From Flavonifractor sp. An306 (GTDB taxonomy: Bacteria > Bacillota > Clostridia > Oscillospirales > Oscillospiraceae), in assembly GCF_002159455.1 (NCBI RefSeq), contig NZ_NFIQ01000035.1:1-42300 (forward strand): a stretch of DNA of 42,300 bases, given 5' to 3'. A program made the translations under genes and the position numbers. Within the stretch, counting starts at the first letter, position 1; each line of letters starts with the position of its first letter. Positions 6,698 through 16,343 of the stretch are shown in pieces. Under the pieces are notes generated by a model. The model did no database searches. It was not told the origin of the DNA and saw only the letters and a program-made list of their open reading frames with translations.

Positions 6698-8005
6698 TTG
6701 GCGGACAAGAAGCATAAAAAGGTACTCGGCTCCCTTCAGCCGGACGTTGAGGACATCCTGAGCTGGAACGACCTGCCGGCCAACGCTTTCGAGCCGGCCA
6801 GCACTCAGGAGAAGGCGGGTTTTATTCAGGACCGCAAGAGCGTATCCTATTGGAAGGACGCCTGGCGCCGCCTGCGTAAGAACAAGGTGGCCATGATCGC
6901 GCTGGTGATCATCATTCTGCTGGCCCTGTTTGCCTTTGTGGGCCCCATGATTGTGCCCTACAGCTATGACGAAGTGATTCCCGGGGCCAATAACATTCAC
7001 CCCTGGCACTACACCCTGGAGGACCAGGAGAAGCTGTCCGAGGCCCAGATGACCCCGGACGAGGCGGTGGCCGCCGCCGAGGCGGAAGCTGCTGTGGAAG
7101 GCCGCACTCTGACCTCCGTGGAGATCGCCACCATCCGGGCCAAGGCCAAGGTCAACAGCTCCAACACCGACGTGGAGGCCCTGAAGCAGGAGCTGGGCAT
7201 CAAGGCCAAGCCCTTCGGCTACACCAACGACGAGCTGCAGCGCATGGCTGATGGGGAATTTGTGTTCCCCCATGTGTTCGGCTGCGATATTCAGGGCCGT
7301 GACATCATGGTGCGTACCATGGTGGGCGCCCGGGTGTCCATGATCGTGGGTATCTGCTGCGCCCTCATCGTGCTGGTGATCGGCGCGCTGTACGGCTCCA
7401 TCTCCGGCTACTGCGGCGGCAAGGTGGACGCGGTGATGCAGCGCATCGTGGAAATCATCTACACCATTCCCGAGGTGCTGGTGATCCTGCTGCTGGGCGC
7501 CACCCTGAAGCCCATTTTCGAGGAATTCCAGAACTCCGGCGACGGGCCGCTTCAGCGGCTGGTCACCGTGCTGGGCCCCAACCTGATTTCCATTTTCATT
7601 GCCTTTGGTATGCTGTACTGGGTGACCATGAGCCGCATCATCCGCGGCCAGATCCTCCAGCTCAAGCAGCAGGAATATGTCACCGCCGCCCGGGCTTTGG
7701 GCGCGAAGGGCGGACGGATCATCAGCCGCCATCTGCTGCCCAACTGCGTGGGCCAGATCGTGACCACCACCTTCCTGCAGATTCCCTCGGCCATTTTCAC
7801 GGAGTCCTTCCTGTCCTTCCTGGGCATGGGCGTCTCCGCTCCCATGACCAGCCTGGGCTCCATGTGCGCCGACGCCCTCAGCGGTCTGACCAGCTATCCC
7901 TATCGTCTGTTTATTCCCGCCGCCATCCTCAGCGTGATGATCCTGTGCCTGAACCTGTTCGGTGACGGCCTGCGTGACGCGCTGGATCCCCGGCTGAAGA
8001 AGTGA
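6698..8005 (+). CDS. oppC: Oligopeptide ABC transporter permease, OppC type, with insertion
   Basis: This is the second channel subunit. It begins with a TTG codon directly after oppB, with AAGGGAGGGG upstream. At 435 residues it is longer than usual for OppC (about 300-350). The first transmembrane helix spans about residues 64-86. The canonical permease core begins at [11 protein letters not shown] (192-202) and carries the docking loop [13 protein letters not shown]. Between them lies an extra segment of about 85-90 residues (about 97-185), rich in Ala, Glu and Lys ([33 protein letters not shown]), which should form helices outside the membrane. Its role is unknown; contact with the binding protein OppA is one possibility. 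Confidence 0.92.
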   Translation: MADKKHKKVLGSLQPDVEDILSWNDLPANAFEPASTQEKAGFIQDRKSVSYWKDAWRRLRKNKVAMIALVIIILLALFAFVGPMIVPYSYDEVIPGANNIHPWHYTLEDQEKLSEAQMTPDEAVAAAEAEAAVEGRTLTSVEIATIRAKAKVNSSNTDVEALKQELGIKAKPFGYTNDELQRMADGEFVFPHVFGCDIQGRDIMVRTMVGARVSMIVGICCALIVLVIGALYGSISGYCGGKVDAVMQRIVEIIYTIPEVLVILLLGATLKPIFEEFQNSGDGPLQRLVTVLGPNLISIFIAFGMLYWVTMSRIIRGQILQLKQQEYVTAARALGAKGGRIISRHLLPNCVGQIVTTTFLQIPSAIFTESFLSFLGMGVSAPMTSLGSMCADALSGLTSYPYRLFIPAAILSVMILCLNLFGDGLRDALDPRLKK

Positions 8006-8021
8006 GAAAGGAGGAGACAGC

Positions 8022-9071
8022 ATGGAAGAGAATGTAAAGACCGGCAAGCTGCTGGAAGTGAAGGATCTCCACGTCTCCTTCTTCACCCCCGCCGGAGAGG
8101 TCAAGGCGGTGGGCGGCATCAGCTATGATCTGAACTATGACGAGGTTATGGGCATCGTGGGTGAGTCGGGCTCCGGCAAGAGCGTGGAGGCCTACTCCAT
8201 CATCGGCCTGCTCCAGTCTCCCGGCAAGGTTATCGGCGGGTCCATCACCCTGGAGGGTGAGGACGTGCTGGCCAAGAGCAAGGAGGAAATGATCGCCCTT
8301 CGGGGCTCCAAGGTGGCCATGATTTTCCAGAACCCCATGACCTGCCTCAACCCCGTCTATACCATCGGCAACCAGCTCATTGAGGCCCTGAAGGCCCACG
8401 ACAAGAAGGTCTCCAAGGAGGAGGCCGCCAAGCGGGCCATGGAGATGCTGGAGCTGGTGGGCATCAACAATGTGCAGAAGCGGATGAAGCAGTATCCCCA
8501 TGAGCTGTCCGGCGGCATGCGCCAGCGTGTCATGATCGCCATGGGCCTGATCTGCCACCCCCAGCTGCTCATTGCCGACGAGCCCACCACCGCTCTGGAC
8601 GTGACCATTCAGGCTCAGATTCTGGAGCTGATGAAGGAACTGCAGAAAAAGACCCACATGGGCATTATCTTCATCACCCACAACCTGGGCGTGGTGGCCG
8701 AGATCTGCGACAAGGTCTCCGTCATGTACGCCGGCAAGATGGTGGAGCAGGGCCCGGTGGACGATATTTTCTACAAGCCCGGCCATCCCTACACCATGGG
8801 CCTGCTGCGGTCCATGCCCCGTGTGGACGCCGAGAGCTATGAGCGCCTGATTCCCATTGAGGGTACCCCCGTGGATATGCTCAATCCCCCCGAGGGCTGC
8901 CCTTTCGCGCCCCGGTGCGAGTACGCCATGAAGATCTGCCTGCAGAAGATGCCCCCCTATATCGAGCTGGGGGAAAATCACCGTGCCGCCTGCTGGCTGC
9001 GGGTGCAGGATCAGCTCCAGGGAAAGAAGCAGGACGCCGCCGAACAGAAGGAGGTGGGGGACCATGAGTGA
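8022..9071 (+). CDS. oppD: Oligopeptide ABC transporter ATP-binding protein OppD
   Basis: This 349-residue cytoplasmic ATPase has Walker A GESGSGKS (about residues 48-55), signature LSGGMRQRV, Walker [13 protein letters not shown] and the H-loop IFITHNLG. The C-terminal extension with [15 protein letters not shown] is the conserved cysteine-containing tail of OppD/OppF-type ATPases. It forms a heterodimer with OppF that powers uptake. The start has AGGAGG just upstream, 16 bp after oppC. The 3' end overlaps the oppF start by eight bases, suggesting translational coupling. Confidence 0.95.
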   Translation: MEENVKTGKLLEVKDLHVSFFTPAGEVKAVGGISYDLNYDEVMGIVGESGSGKSVEAYSIIGLLQSPGKVIGGSITLEGEDVLAKSKEEMIALRGSKVAMIFQNPMTCLNPVYTIGNQLIEALKAHDKKVSKEEAAKRAMEMLELVGINNVQKRMKQYPHELSGGMRQRVMIAMGLICHPQLLIADEPTTALDVTIQAQILELMKELQKKTHMGIIFITHNLGVVAEICDKVSVMYAGKMVEQGPVDDIFYKPGHPYTMGLLRSMPRVDAESYERLIPIEGTPVDMLNPPEGCPFAPRCEYAMKICLQKMPPYIELGENHRAACWLRVQDQLQGKKQDAAEQKEVGDHE

Positions 9072-10134
9072 GAAAAACGACATTCTGGTCCAGGTAGACC
9101 ACCTGACCAAGTATTTCCATGTCAAGGGCATGAAGGGCCCCGGCGTACAGGCGGTGGAGGATGTCTCCCTGTTCATCAAGCGGGGCGAGACCCTGGGCCT
9201 GGTGGGTGAGTCCGGCTGCGGCAAGACCACCCTGGGCCGTACCATCCTGCGGCTGCATGAGCCCACCTCCGGCCAGATCATCTACGACGGCCAGACCATT
9301 TACCAGCATCAGTACCCCTTTGAGCCCAAGACCATGCAGGTGCGGGAGAAGGGGGGGGCGTCCCACGAGGCCAGCGTGCTGGTAAAGAAGGCGGTTCCCA
9401 AGGCGAAGGCGGTGGATATGCTGCCCTACCGCCGGAAAATGCAGATTATCTTCCAGGACCCCTCCGCCTCTCTGGACCCCCGCATGACGGTGGGCGAGAT
9501 CATCGGCGAGGCTCTGGATATCCATAAGCTGTGCGGCAGCAGGCAGGAGCGTACCGACCGCATCAAAGAGCTGCTGAGCATGGTAGGGCTGAACACCGAG
9601 CACGCCAACCGCTACCCCCATGAGTTCTCCGGCGGCCAGCAGCAGCGTGTGGGCATTGCCCGGGCTCTGGCGGTGCGGCCTGAGTTCATCGTATGCGACG
9701 AGCCCATCTCCGCTCTGGACGTGTCCATCCAGTCCCAGGTGGTCAACATGCTGGAGGACATGCAGCAGGAGCTGGGTCTGACCTATCTGTTCATTGCCCA
9801 CGACCTGTCCGTGGTACGCCATATCTCCAACCGCATCGGCGTCATGTATCTGGGTACTCTGGTGGAGCTGGCGGAGAGCTATGAGCTCAACCGCAACCCC
9901 ATCCACCCCTATACCAAGACGCTGCTCTCCGCGGTGCCGGTGCCCGATCCGGAGGTGAGCCGCTCCCGCCAGCGCATCGTGCTGGAGGGCGACATTCCCT
10001 CCCCCATGAATCCGCCCTCCGGCTGCCGCTTCCACACCCGTTGCCCCTACGCCACGGAACAGTGCAAGCAGGCGGTCCCCCAGCTGAAGGAGCATGCCCC
10101 CGGGCATTGGGCGGCCTGCCACCTGCTGGGGTAA
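9064..10134 (+). CDS. oppF: Oligopeptide ABC transporter ATP-binding protein OppF
   Basis: The partner ATPase has 356 residues, with Walker [10 protein letters not shown] (48-56), signature FSGGQQQRV, Walker [13 protein letters not shown] and the cysteine tail [18 protein letters not shown] 9064 was chosen because AGGAGG lies upstream and the homology starts there. Between YDGQTIY and [11 protein letters not shown] there are about 40 residues (81-120) where most OppF proteins have only about ten; this insert is Lys/Val/Ala rich. It probably forms a surface loop. The gene lies inside the opp operon. Confidence 0.94.
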   Translation: MSEKNDILVQVDHLTKYFHVKGMKGPGVQAVEDVSLFIKRGETLGLVGESGCGKTTLGRTILRLHEPTSGQIIYDGQTIYQHQYPFEPKTMQVREKGGASHEASVLVKKAVPKAKAVDMLPYRRKMQIIFQDPSASLDPRMTVGEIIGEALDIHKLCGSRQERTDRIKELLSMVGLNTEHANRYPHEFSGGQQQRVGIARALAVRPEFIVCDEPISALDVSIQSQVVNMLEDMQQELGLTYLFIAHDLSVVRHISNRIGVMYLGTLVELAESYELNRNPIHPYTKTLLSAVPVPDPEVSRSRQRIVLEGDIPSPMNPPSGCRFHTRCPYATEQCKQAVPQLKEHAPGHWAACHLLG

Positions 10135-10173
10135 GCGGGTCCATACCCGGCAATCTGAAAGGCCATGGCCTTT

Positions 10174-10196
10174 CGCCGTCCGCGCTGCGGACGGCG
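10174..10196 (+). other. Intercistronic hairpin between oppF and oppA
   Basis: CGCCGTCCGC (10174-10183) and GCGGACGGCG (10187-10196) form a perfect 10-bp stem with a three-base loop in the 129-bp gap. No T tract follows, so it is not a terminator. Its likely role is to shield the oppA mRNA from 3'-to-5' decay of, or processing within, the operon transcript, allowing more binding protein than transporter. That role is an inference. Confidence 0.55.
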
Positions 10197-10263
10197 GACA
10201 CAATGGCTCTGTGTATCCCGCCTATATGGCGACCAGATACAAAAAACAGAAGGAGGAAGAACT

Positions 10264-12003
10264 ATGAACAAGAGGAAAGCTCTGTCTCTGCTCCTCGCCG
10301 GTACCATGGTAGCGGGCCTGCTGGCCGGCTGTGGCAACGGGGCGCAGAACAGCAACGAGACCCCCGGCGCCCAGAACAGCCCGGCGGCCGGCGGCGAGAC
10401 TACCGCCAATGGGACCACCGCCAATGAGATCACCGTCAACTTTGCTTCTGAGCCCGAGTCTCTGGACCCCGCCCGCAACACCACCGTGGACGGCTCCATC
10501 ATGATCAACCACCTGTTTGAGGGTCTGATGACCTGGGAGGACAGCGGTGAGGAGACCGCTGGCTCCAACGGCACCTGCAACAACGCCAAGCTGGTTCCCG
10601 GCCAGGCCGAGAGCTATGACGTGACCACCAATGAGGACGGCACCGTCACCTACACCTTCCACCTGCGGGACGGCATCAAGTGGTCCGACGGCAAGGACGT
10701 GACCGCTCAGGACTTCGTGTTCTCCTGGCAGCGTCTGGTTTCTCCCGACACCGCCTCTGACTACAGCAACATGCTCTCCGGCGTGGTGAACGCCATCGCC
10801 ATCACCAACGGCGAGATGGATCCCTCTGAGCTGGGCGTGGCCGCTCCCGACGAGAAGACCTTTGAGGTCACCCTGGTCAACGATCTGCCCTACTTCCTGG
10901 AGATCTGCGCCTTCCCCTCCTGCATGCCCGTGCGTGAGGATGTGGTAAGCGATACCCAGTGGACTTACAGCCCTGAGACCTTCGTGAGCAACGGCGCCTA
11001 CAAGCTGGACATCCGCAAGACCAACGACCAGATCAGCATGGTTCCCAACGAGAACTACTACGGCGTTGAGGAGCTGGGTCCCGACCGCATCACCTTCAAG
11101 CTGATGGACAACGACAACGCCATCCTCAACGGCTTCAAGTCCGGCGATCTGGACTTCATCCAGTCCATGCCCGTGGATGAGGTTGCCGGTCTGATCGCCT
11201 CCGGCGACCTGAACATCGTCAACTATATCGGCGTCTACTATGTGTGCTTCAACACCGAGAAGGCTCCCTTCGATGATCCTCTGGTCCGTGAGGCCTTCAC
11301 TCTGGCTATCGACCGCAACTATATGGTGCGGGAGATCACCCAGGCCGGCGAGATGCCCGCTGGCGGCTTCGTGCCCTCCGGCGTGTATGACGCTGCCGGT
11401 ACCGAGGGCGAGGACTTCCGTACCGTGGGCGGCAACTACTACTCCATCTCTGAGGAGGACTACGAGGCCAACTGCGAGCGCGCCCGTGAGCTGCTGGCCG
11501 AGGCTGGCTATCCCAACGGCGAGGGCTTCCCTGTCGTGGAGTACCTGTACAACACCAACGACGGCCACAAGAAGATCGCTGAGGCTCTGCAGAACATGTG
11601 GAAGACCGTTCTGGGCGTTGAGGTCACCCTGAACAACCAGGAGTGGAACGCCTTCCTGCAGGTCCGTAAGGACGGCGACTACGCCATCTGCCGCAACGGC
11701 TGGATTGCCGACTACAACGATCCCATGTCCTTCCTGGATATGTGGCTCACCGGCGGCGGCAACAACGACGCCCAGTACTCCAACGAGAACTTCGACAACC
11801 TGATTGCTCAGGCCCGTACCGAGACTGACGCTGCCAAGCGCATGGAGCTGCTGCACCAGGCCGAGGACCAGATCATCGGTACCGACCATGCCCTGTGCCC
11901 CATCTACTTCTACACCCAGAAGTACCTGCTGGCCGACGATATTCAGGGTATGTATTATACTCCTCTGGGCTACTTCTTCTTTGACAAGTGCACCAGAGGC
12001 TGA
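10264..12003 (+). CDS. oppA: Oligopeptide-binding lipoprotein OppA (SBP family 5)
   Basis: This is the 579-residue extracellular peptide receptor of the opp system. It has a lipoprotein signal peptide with lipobox LLAGC (acylated Cys23), then a Asn/Thr/Gly-rich linker to about residue 55. The SBP_bac_5 domain follows with ITVNFASEPESLDPA, LHLRDG-type motif (FHLRDGIKWSDGKDVTAQDF) and FNTEKAPFDDPLVREAFTLA. AGGAGG lies just before ATG 10264. It is the last gene of oppBCDFA, behind an mRNA hairpin and ahead of a strong terminator, consistent with a receptor made in excess. Codons look more biased than in neighbours (many GAC, AAC, CTG, GGC), fitting high expression. Confidence 0.94.
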   Translation: MNKRKALSLLLAGTMVAGLLAGCGNGAQNSNETPGAQNSPAAGGETTANGTTANEITVNFASEPESLDPARNTTVDGSIMINHLFEGLMTWEDSGEETAGSNGTCNNAKLVPGQAESYDVTTNEDGTVTYTFHLRDGIKWSDGKDVTAQDFVFSWQRLVSPDTASDYSNMLSGVVNAIAITNGEMDPSELGVAAPDEKTFEVTLVNDLPYFLEICAFPSCMPVREDVVSDTQWTYSPETFVSNGAYKLDIRKTNDQISMVPNENYYGVEELGPDRITFKLMDNDNAILNGFKSGDLDFIQSMPVDEVAGLIASGDLNIVNYIGVYYVCFNTEKAPFDDPLVREAFTLAIDRNYMVREITQAGEMPAGGFVPSGVYDAAGTEGEDFRTVGGNYYSISEEDYEANCERARELLAEAGYPNGEGFPVVEYLYNTNDGHKKIAEALQNMWKTVLGVEVTLNNQEWNAFLQVRKDGDYAICRNGWIADYNDPMSFLDMWLTGGGNNDAQYSNENFDNLIAQARTETDAAKRMELLHQAEDQIIGTDHALCPIYFYTQKYLLADDIQGMYYTPLGYFFFDKCTRG

Positions 12004-12016
12004 TTCCAGCCAGATA

Positions 12017-12048
12017 AAAGGGCGGAGCCGCTTGGCTCCGCCCTTTTT
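12017..12048 (+). terminator. Terminator of the opp operon
   Basis: AAAGGGCGGAGCC (12017-12029) pairs with GGCTCCGCCCTTT (12034-12046) around GCTT and runs into five T. Confidence 0.92.
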
Positions 12049-12118
12049 CCGTCCCCTTCTGCCAGAGAACAGCAGAAAACCGAGGGGTTTTTTGTGTGCT
12101 TTGACGAGTGAATAAATA

Positions 12119-12146
12119 TTGCATTTTGATGAATAACGTGTATAAT
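12119..12146 (+). promoter_or_regulatory. Promoter of the amino-acid ABC transporter operon
   Basis: A perfect TATAAT (12141-12146) has TTGCAT (12119-12124) 16 bp upstream. A second, weaker candidate is TTGACG (12101-12106) with TTTGAT (12125-12130). The surrounding DNA is AT-rich compared with the flanking genes. Confidence 0.65.
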
Positions 12147-12203
12147 AAGACTTACCAATCAAGGATACCCAATGAGGACAGAATGAATAGGAGAGAATAC
12201 ATC

Positions 12204-13079
12204 ATGAAGAATCTGAAGAAGCTGGCCCTGCTGGGCCTGACCGCCGCCATGTCGCTGAGCCTGCTGGCCGGCTGCGGCAACGGCGCCAGCGGCAACGCCG
12301 AGACTCCCGACGCCAACAGCAGCGCTCCTGTGACCGAGAGCCAGGCTCCCGCTGAGACCACCCCCGCCGCCACCGGTGAGTTCACCACCGTAGAGGCCGG
12401 CAAGCTGCACATGTCCACCGACGCCGCCTTCCCCCCCTATGAGATGATCAAGGAGGACGGCACCTTCGAGGGCATTGATGTTGAGGTGGCCGGCGCCATC
12501 GCCGAGAAGCTGGGCCTGGAGCTGGTTGTGGACGACATGGGCTTTGACGCCGCTCTGCTGGCCGCTCAGAACGGTCAGAGCGACATGGTCATGGCCGGCG
12601 TTACCGTCACCGACGAGCGTCTGGAGGTTATGGACTTCTCCGACAGCTACGCCACCGGCGTGCAGGTGGTTATCGTCAAGGAGGATTCCCCCATCCAGAC
12701 CGTGGACGATCTGGCCAACGCCGACATGATCGGTACCCAGGTGGCCACCACCGGCTACATCTACTGCTCTGACACCCCTGAGAACGGCGGCTATGGCGAG
12801 GACCACGTCACCGCTTACGAGTCCGGCGCTCTGGCCGTCCAGGCTCTGGTCAACGGCCAGGTGGACGCCGTGGTTATCGACAACGAGCCTGCCAAGGCCT
12901 TTGTGGAGCAGAGCGAGGGCCTGAAGATCCTGGACACCGAGTTTGCGGTTGAGGACTACGCCATCGGTGTGCAGAAGGGCAACACCGCTCTGCTGGACGC
13001 CATCAACAACGCTCTGGCCGAGCTCATCGAGGACGGCACCGTTCAGTCCATCGTGGACAAGTACATCACCGCCGAGTAA
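12204..13079 (+). CDS. Amino-acid ABC transporter substrate-binding lipoprotein (SBP family 3)
   Basis: The 291-residue lipoprotein has lipobox LLAGC (Cys24) and a Ser/Ala/Thr/Pro-rich linker to about residue 60. The SBP_bac_3 domain carries STDAAFPPYEMI, FEGIDVEVAGAIAEKLG, NGQSDMVMAGVTVTDER and MDFSDSYATGVQVV. It captures a polar amino acid outside the membrane for the permease and ATPase encoded downstream. Which amino acid is uncertain; residues like these occur in glutamine, cystine, lysine and arginine binders. ATG 12204 has AGGAGA (12189-12194) nine bases upstream. A terminator lies between it and the permease, which would favour excess binding protein. Confidence 0.92.
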   Translation: MKNLKKLALLGLTAAMSLSLLAGCGNGASGNAETPDANSSAPVTESQAPAETTPAATGEFTTVEAGKLHMSTDAAFPPYEMIKEDGTFEGIDVEVAGAIAEKLGLELVVDDMGFDAALLAAQNGQSDMVMAGVTVTDERLEVMDFSDSYATGVQVVIVKEDSPIQTVDDLANADMIGTQVATTGYIYCSDTPENGGYGEDHVTAYESGALAVQALVNGQVDAVVIDNEPAKAFVEQSEGLKILDTEFAVEDYAIGVQKGNTALLDAINNALAELIEDGTVQSIVDKYITAE

Positions 13080-13090
13080 GCAAATCGGAA

Positions 13091-13119
13091 AAAAGGGCGG
13101 CCTGAAGGGCCGCCCTTTT
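13091..13119 (+). terminator. Internal terminator between binding protein and permease
   Basis: AAAAGGGCGGCC (13091-13102) and GGCCGCCCTTTT (13108-13119) form a 12-bp stem with a TGAAG loop. The T tract is only four long and within the stem, so read-through into the permease is expected. No separate promoter for the permease is visible, which points to partial termination as a dosage device. Confidence 0.75.
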
Positions 13120-13147
13120 GCCGCAGTATAGAAAAAGGAGGGCTTCT

Positions 13148-13870
13148 ATGTTTGAGTGGCTGAACGAGCTCGGACCGCGCCTGTACGCCGCTTTTCTGGA
13201 GGGAGGGCGCTGGCAGCTCTATCTCCAGGGCCTGCTGACCACCATTGAGCTTACAGTGGTGGCGCTGATTGTGGGCGTTATTCTGGGCGTGGTGGTAGCG
13301 GTGATCCGTACCGCCCACGACCAGCAGCGTCCCGGCCGCCGGAAAAATATTTTCCTGGGCATACTCAATCTCATCTGTCAGATTTATACCACCGTCATCC
13401 GGGGCACCCCCATGCTGGTGCAGATCCTGATCTGGGGCTTTGTAGTCTTTGCCTCCAGCCGCAACAAGTTCATGGTGGGCGTGGTGGCTCTGGGCATCAA
13501 CTCGGGGGCCTACGTGGCGGAGATCGTCCGGGGCGGCCTGATGAGCGTGGATGTGGGGCAGACCGAGGCCGGCCGCTCCCTGGGCCTGAACTATCTGGAC
13601 ACCATGCGCTTTATCGTCATTCCCCAGGCGTTCAAGAACATCCTGCCTTCTCTGGGCAACGAGTTCATTACCCTGTTCAAGGACACCTCCCTGGTCAACA
13701 CCATCGGCCTGACGGAGCTGACCTACCGGGCCTCCCGCATCGCCGGGAGCACCTTTGACTATATGCCACCCTATATCGGCATCGCGCTGATGTATCTGGT
13801 GGTGGTGGTTCTGCTCACCTGGCTCCAGGGCAAACTGGAAAGGAGGCTGCGTCAAAGTGATAGACGTTAA
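13148..13870 (+). CDS. Amino-acid ABC transporter permease, HisM/GlnP type
   Basis: The 240-residue inner-membrane permease has the His/Glu/Gln/Arg/opine signature: [19 protein letters not shown] at the N-terminus, [14 protein letters not shown], and the ATPase-docking loop [19 protein letters not shown] followed by [17 protein letters not shown]. About five membrane segments are seen. A single permease gene suggests a homodimeric channel. AAGGAGG lies before ATG 13148. The end overlaps the ATPase gene by 14 bp. An Arg/Lys-rich loop ([10 protein letters not shown]) follows the first long helix. Confidence 0.93.
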   Translation: MFEWLNELGPRLYAAFLEGGRWQLYLQGLLTTIELTVVALIVGVILGVVVAVIRTAHDQQRPGRRKNIFLGILNLICQIYTTVIRGTPMLVQILIWGFVVFASSRNKFMVGVVALGINSGAYVAEIVRGGLMSVDVGQTEAGRSLGLNYLDTMRFIVIPQAFKNILPSLGNEFITLFKDTSLVNTIGLTELTYRASRIAGSTFDYMPPYIGIALMYLVVVVLLTWLQGKLERRLRQSDRR

Positions 13871-14579
13871 ACACCTGTCCAAATCCTTCGGTGATCATCT
13901 GGTGCTGGACGACATCTCCGAGCACATCCACCCCGGAGAGAAGGTGGTGGTTATCGGGCCCTCCGGCTCGGGCAAGTCCACCTTCCTGCGCTGTCTCAAC
14001 CTGCTGGAGACCCCCACCGCCGGCACCATCACCTTTGAAGGCACCCCCATCACCGACCCCAAGACCAACATTGATCTGGTCCGCCGGCAGATGGGTATGG
14101 TGTTCCAGCACTTCAATCTGTTCCCCAATATGACCATCCGGAAGAACATCACCCTGGCTCCCGTGCGGGCCAAGCTGATGAGCCAGGCGGAGGCCGACGA
14201 CACCGCCACCGCGCTTTTGAAGCGGGTGGGGCTGGCGGAGAAGGCGGATGCCTACCCCGCCCAGCTCTCCGGCGGCCAGAAGCAGCGCATCGCCATCGTC
14301 CGGGCCCTGGCCATGAAGCCCAAGGTGATGCTGTTTGACGAGCCCACCTCCGCCCTGGACCCCGAAATGGTGGGGGAGGTGCTGGAAGTCATGAAGCAGC
14401 TGGCCGACGAGGGCATGACCATGGTGGTGGTCACCCATGAGATGGGCTTTGCCCGGGAGGTGGGCAGCCGGGTGCTGTTTATGGACGGAGGCCACATTCT
14501 GGAGCAGAACGAGCCCCACGCCTTCTTTGCCAACCCCAAAGAGCCCCGCACCATTGAATTTCTGTCCAAGGTGCTCTAA
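13857..14579 (+). CDS. Amino-acid ABC transporter ATP-binding protein
   Basis: The 240-residue ATPase is of the GlnQ/HisP class with Walker [11 protein letters not shown]-loop [12 protein letters not shown], signature LSGGQKQRI, Walker [20 protein letters not shown] and switch VVTHEMGFA. It starts with GTG 13857 inside the end of the permease gene; AAGGAGG (13840-13846) lies upstream, so the two are translationally coupled. It energises uptake through the permease next to it. Ends just before a shared terminator. Confidence 0.94.
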   Translation: MIDVKHLSKSFGDHLVLDDISEHIHPGEKVVVIGPSGSGKSTFLRCLNLLETPTAGTITFEGTPITDPKTNIDLVRRQMGMVFQHFNLFPNMTIRKNITLAPVRAKLMSQAEADDTATALLKRVGLAEKADAYPAQLSGGQKQRIAIVRALAMKPKVMLFDEPTSALDPEMVGEVLEVMKQLADEGMTMVVVTHEMGFAREVGSRVLFMDGGHILEQNEPHAFFANPKEPRTIEFLSKVL

Positions 14580-14586
14580 GTGCAAA

Positions 14587-14620
14587 AAAGCCGCCCCATC
14601 CGGCCGGATGGGGCGGCTTT
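14587..14620. terminator. Bidirectional terminator between convergent operons
   Basis: AAAGCCGCCCCATCC (14587-14601) and its complement (14606-14620) form a 15-bp stem with a GGCC loop. It has A runs on one side and T runs on the other, so it can end both the amino-acid ABC operon (+) and the yloU-fakA operon (-). Confidence 0.9.
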
Positions 14621-14632
14621 CTGCGTCTTTGT

Positions 14633-16312
14633 TTATTCCGCGGAGATCATATAGTAGTATACCGGCTGCCCTCCGGACAGCAGGGTGATCTCGGCGTTGG
14701 GGCAGCACTCGGTAAACAGGGCCAGGGCCTTCTGGGCCTCCTTGTCCGACACGTCCTCCCCATAGAAGATGTTGATAAATTCCGCGTTCTGCTGGTTGTC
14801 CGACTCCGCCAGACGCCGCAGCAGCTTATCCAGCTTCCGGTCAGTGCCGAAAAGCTGGTGCTCGGTGAGGGCCAGGTAATCCCCCCGCTTGATGGCAAAG
14901 CCGTCAAAGTCGGAGTCCCGGGCGGCATAGGTGATCTCGGAGGTGTGGACGCGGCCGATGGCCTCGGTCATGGCGGCGGTGTTGGTCTCCTCGTCGGCCT
15001 CGGGGTCCATCATCATCAGGGCGGAAATGCCCTGGGGAATGGTCTTGGTGGGGAGTACCACCACTTTCTTGCCCTCCGCCAGGGGGATGCACTGTTGGGC
15101 GGCCATAATGATGTTGCCGTTGTTGGGCAGCACAAACACGATCTCCGCCGGGGTGGCGTCGATCTCCCGCATGATATCGTCGGTGGAGGGGTTCATGGTC
15201 TGGCCGCCGCTGATGACGCCGTCGGCCCCCAGATCCTTGAATACAGCGGCCAGGCCCTCGCCGGCGGCCACCGCCACCACGCCGTACTTCTTCTCGGGCG
15301 CGGCCACCTTGGGCTGCTCCGGAGCGTGGTCGTGGTCGTCCTCCTCCAGGTCGTCGGTACTCTGGATGTGCCGCCCGGCGGCCAGATCCTCCGCCTGGGT
15401 GCGCATGTTCTCGATCTTGGCCAGCTCTAGGGTGCCGTACTTCTGAGCCTCGGTGAGGGCGGCGCCGGGGATGTCGGTATGGACGTGGACCTTGAAGCAG
15501 TCGTCGTCCTCGCCGATGACCAGACTGTCGCCGATGCTGTTCAGATAGGCCTCAAAGGGCTCCAGGCCCTTGTTGGTGGTCTTGCGGACGATAAACACCG
15601 TGTCGAAGGTGAAAGTGATCTCCTCGGCGGCAATGGCGGCGTAATCGGTCTTGTTTTCCGACTTGGCCCCCTCGCCGGCCTCCTCCGGCATGGGCACGCC
15701 CCGCAGGGAGTCCAGCATACCCTGCAGGATCACCAGAAAGCCCTTGCCGCCGGCGTCCACCACCCCGGCCTTTTTCAGCACGGGATTCATCTCGGTGGTG
15801 TGCTCCAGGGCCACCTGGCCCTCGGCGATGGCGGCCTCCAGCACGCCCTCCGGGTCGTTGGGGGCCTTGCGGGCGGCGTCGGCCGCCCGGGCGGCGGCCA
15901 GCCGGGAGACGGTGAGGATGGTGCCCTCGGCGGGCTTCATCACCGCCTTGTAGGCGGCGGCCACGCCGAAGTCCAGGGCGATGGCCAGGTCCCGGCCGTC
16001 GATGGTCTCCTTGTCCTTGACGGCCTTGGAGAAGCCCCGGAAGAGCAGGGACAGGATGACGCCGGAGTTGCCCCGGGCGCCCCGCAGCAGGGCGGAGGCG
16101 TTGGTGGCGGCCACGTCGCTGACGGTGCGGGGCTGCTTTTTCTTCAGCTCGGCGGCAGCGGTGGAGATGGTCAGGCTCATATTGGTGCCGGTGTCTCCGT
16201 CGGGGACGGGGAATACGTTCAGCTCGTTGATCTGCTGCTTTTGCAGATTGATGGAGGCGGCCGCATGGATAAGTGCCTGGGCCAGAGAAGCTCCGTCAAT
16301 ACGCTCTCTCAT
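14633..16312 (-). CDS. fakA: Fatty acid kinase catalytic subunit FakA (DAK2 domain, YloV)
   Basis: The 559-residue protein has an N-terminal DAK2 nucleotide-binding domain with NVFPVPDGDTGTNM (DGDTGTNM at 38-45, Mg-ADP site) and LLRGARGNSGVILS. A middle domain and a C-terminal EDD-type domain follow. FakA phosphorylates fatty acids presented by a DegV-like FakB protein, feeding acyl-phosphate into membrane lipid synthesis. No FakB is in this window. An Asp/Glu/His-rich linker (DDLEEDDHDHAPEQ) separates the middle and C-terminal parts; such linkers vary in the family. It is 31 bp downstream of yloU, an arrangement conserved across Firmicutes. Length is normal. Confidence 0.9.
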   Translation of the reverse strand: MRERIDGASLAQALIHAAASINLQKQQINELNVFPVPDGDTGTNMSLTISTAAAELKKKQPRTVSDVAATNASALLRGARGNSGVILSLLFRGFSKAVKDKETIDGRDLAIALDFGVAAAYKAVMKPAEGTILTVSRLAAARAADAARKAPNDPEGVLEAAIAEGQVALEHTTEMNPVLKKAGVVDAGGKGFLVILQGMLDSLRGVPMPEEAGEGAKSENKTDYAAIAAEEITFTFDTVFIVRKTTNKGLEPFEAYLNSIGDSLVIGEDDDCFKVHVHTDIPGAALTEAQKYGTLELAKIENMRTQAEDLAAGRHIQSTDDLEEDDHDHAPEQPKVAAPEKKYGVVAVAAGEGLAAVFKDLGADGVISGGQTMNPSTDDIMREIDATPAEIVFVLPNNGNIIMAAQQCIPLAEGKKVVVLPTKTIPQGISALMMMDPEADEETNTAAMTEAIGRVHTSEITYAARDSDFDGFAIKRGDYLALTEHQLFGTDRKLDKLLRRLAESDNQQNAEFINIFYGEDVSDKEAQKALALFTECCPNAEITLLSGGQPVYYYMISAE

Positions 16313-16343
16313 ACTTGTGTTCCTTCCTTTCGATGGCGGTAGG

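Noticed and set aside
10222-12162. 646-codon open frame on the minus strand opposite oppA
   Set aside because: It is the reverse shadow of a highly biased gene with a clear lipobox and SBP motifs.
13118-13147. Separate promoter for the amino-acid permease
   Set aside because: The gap is mainly terminator and ribosome binding site; no -35/-10 pair fits.
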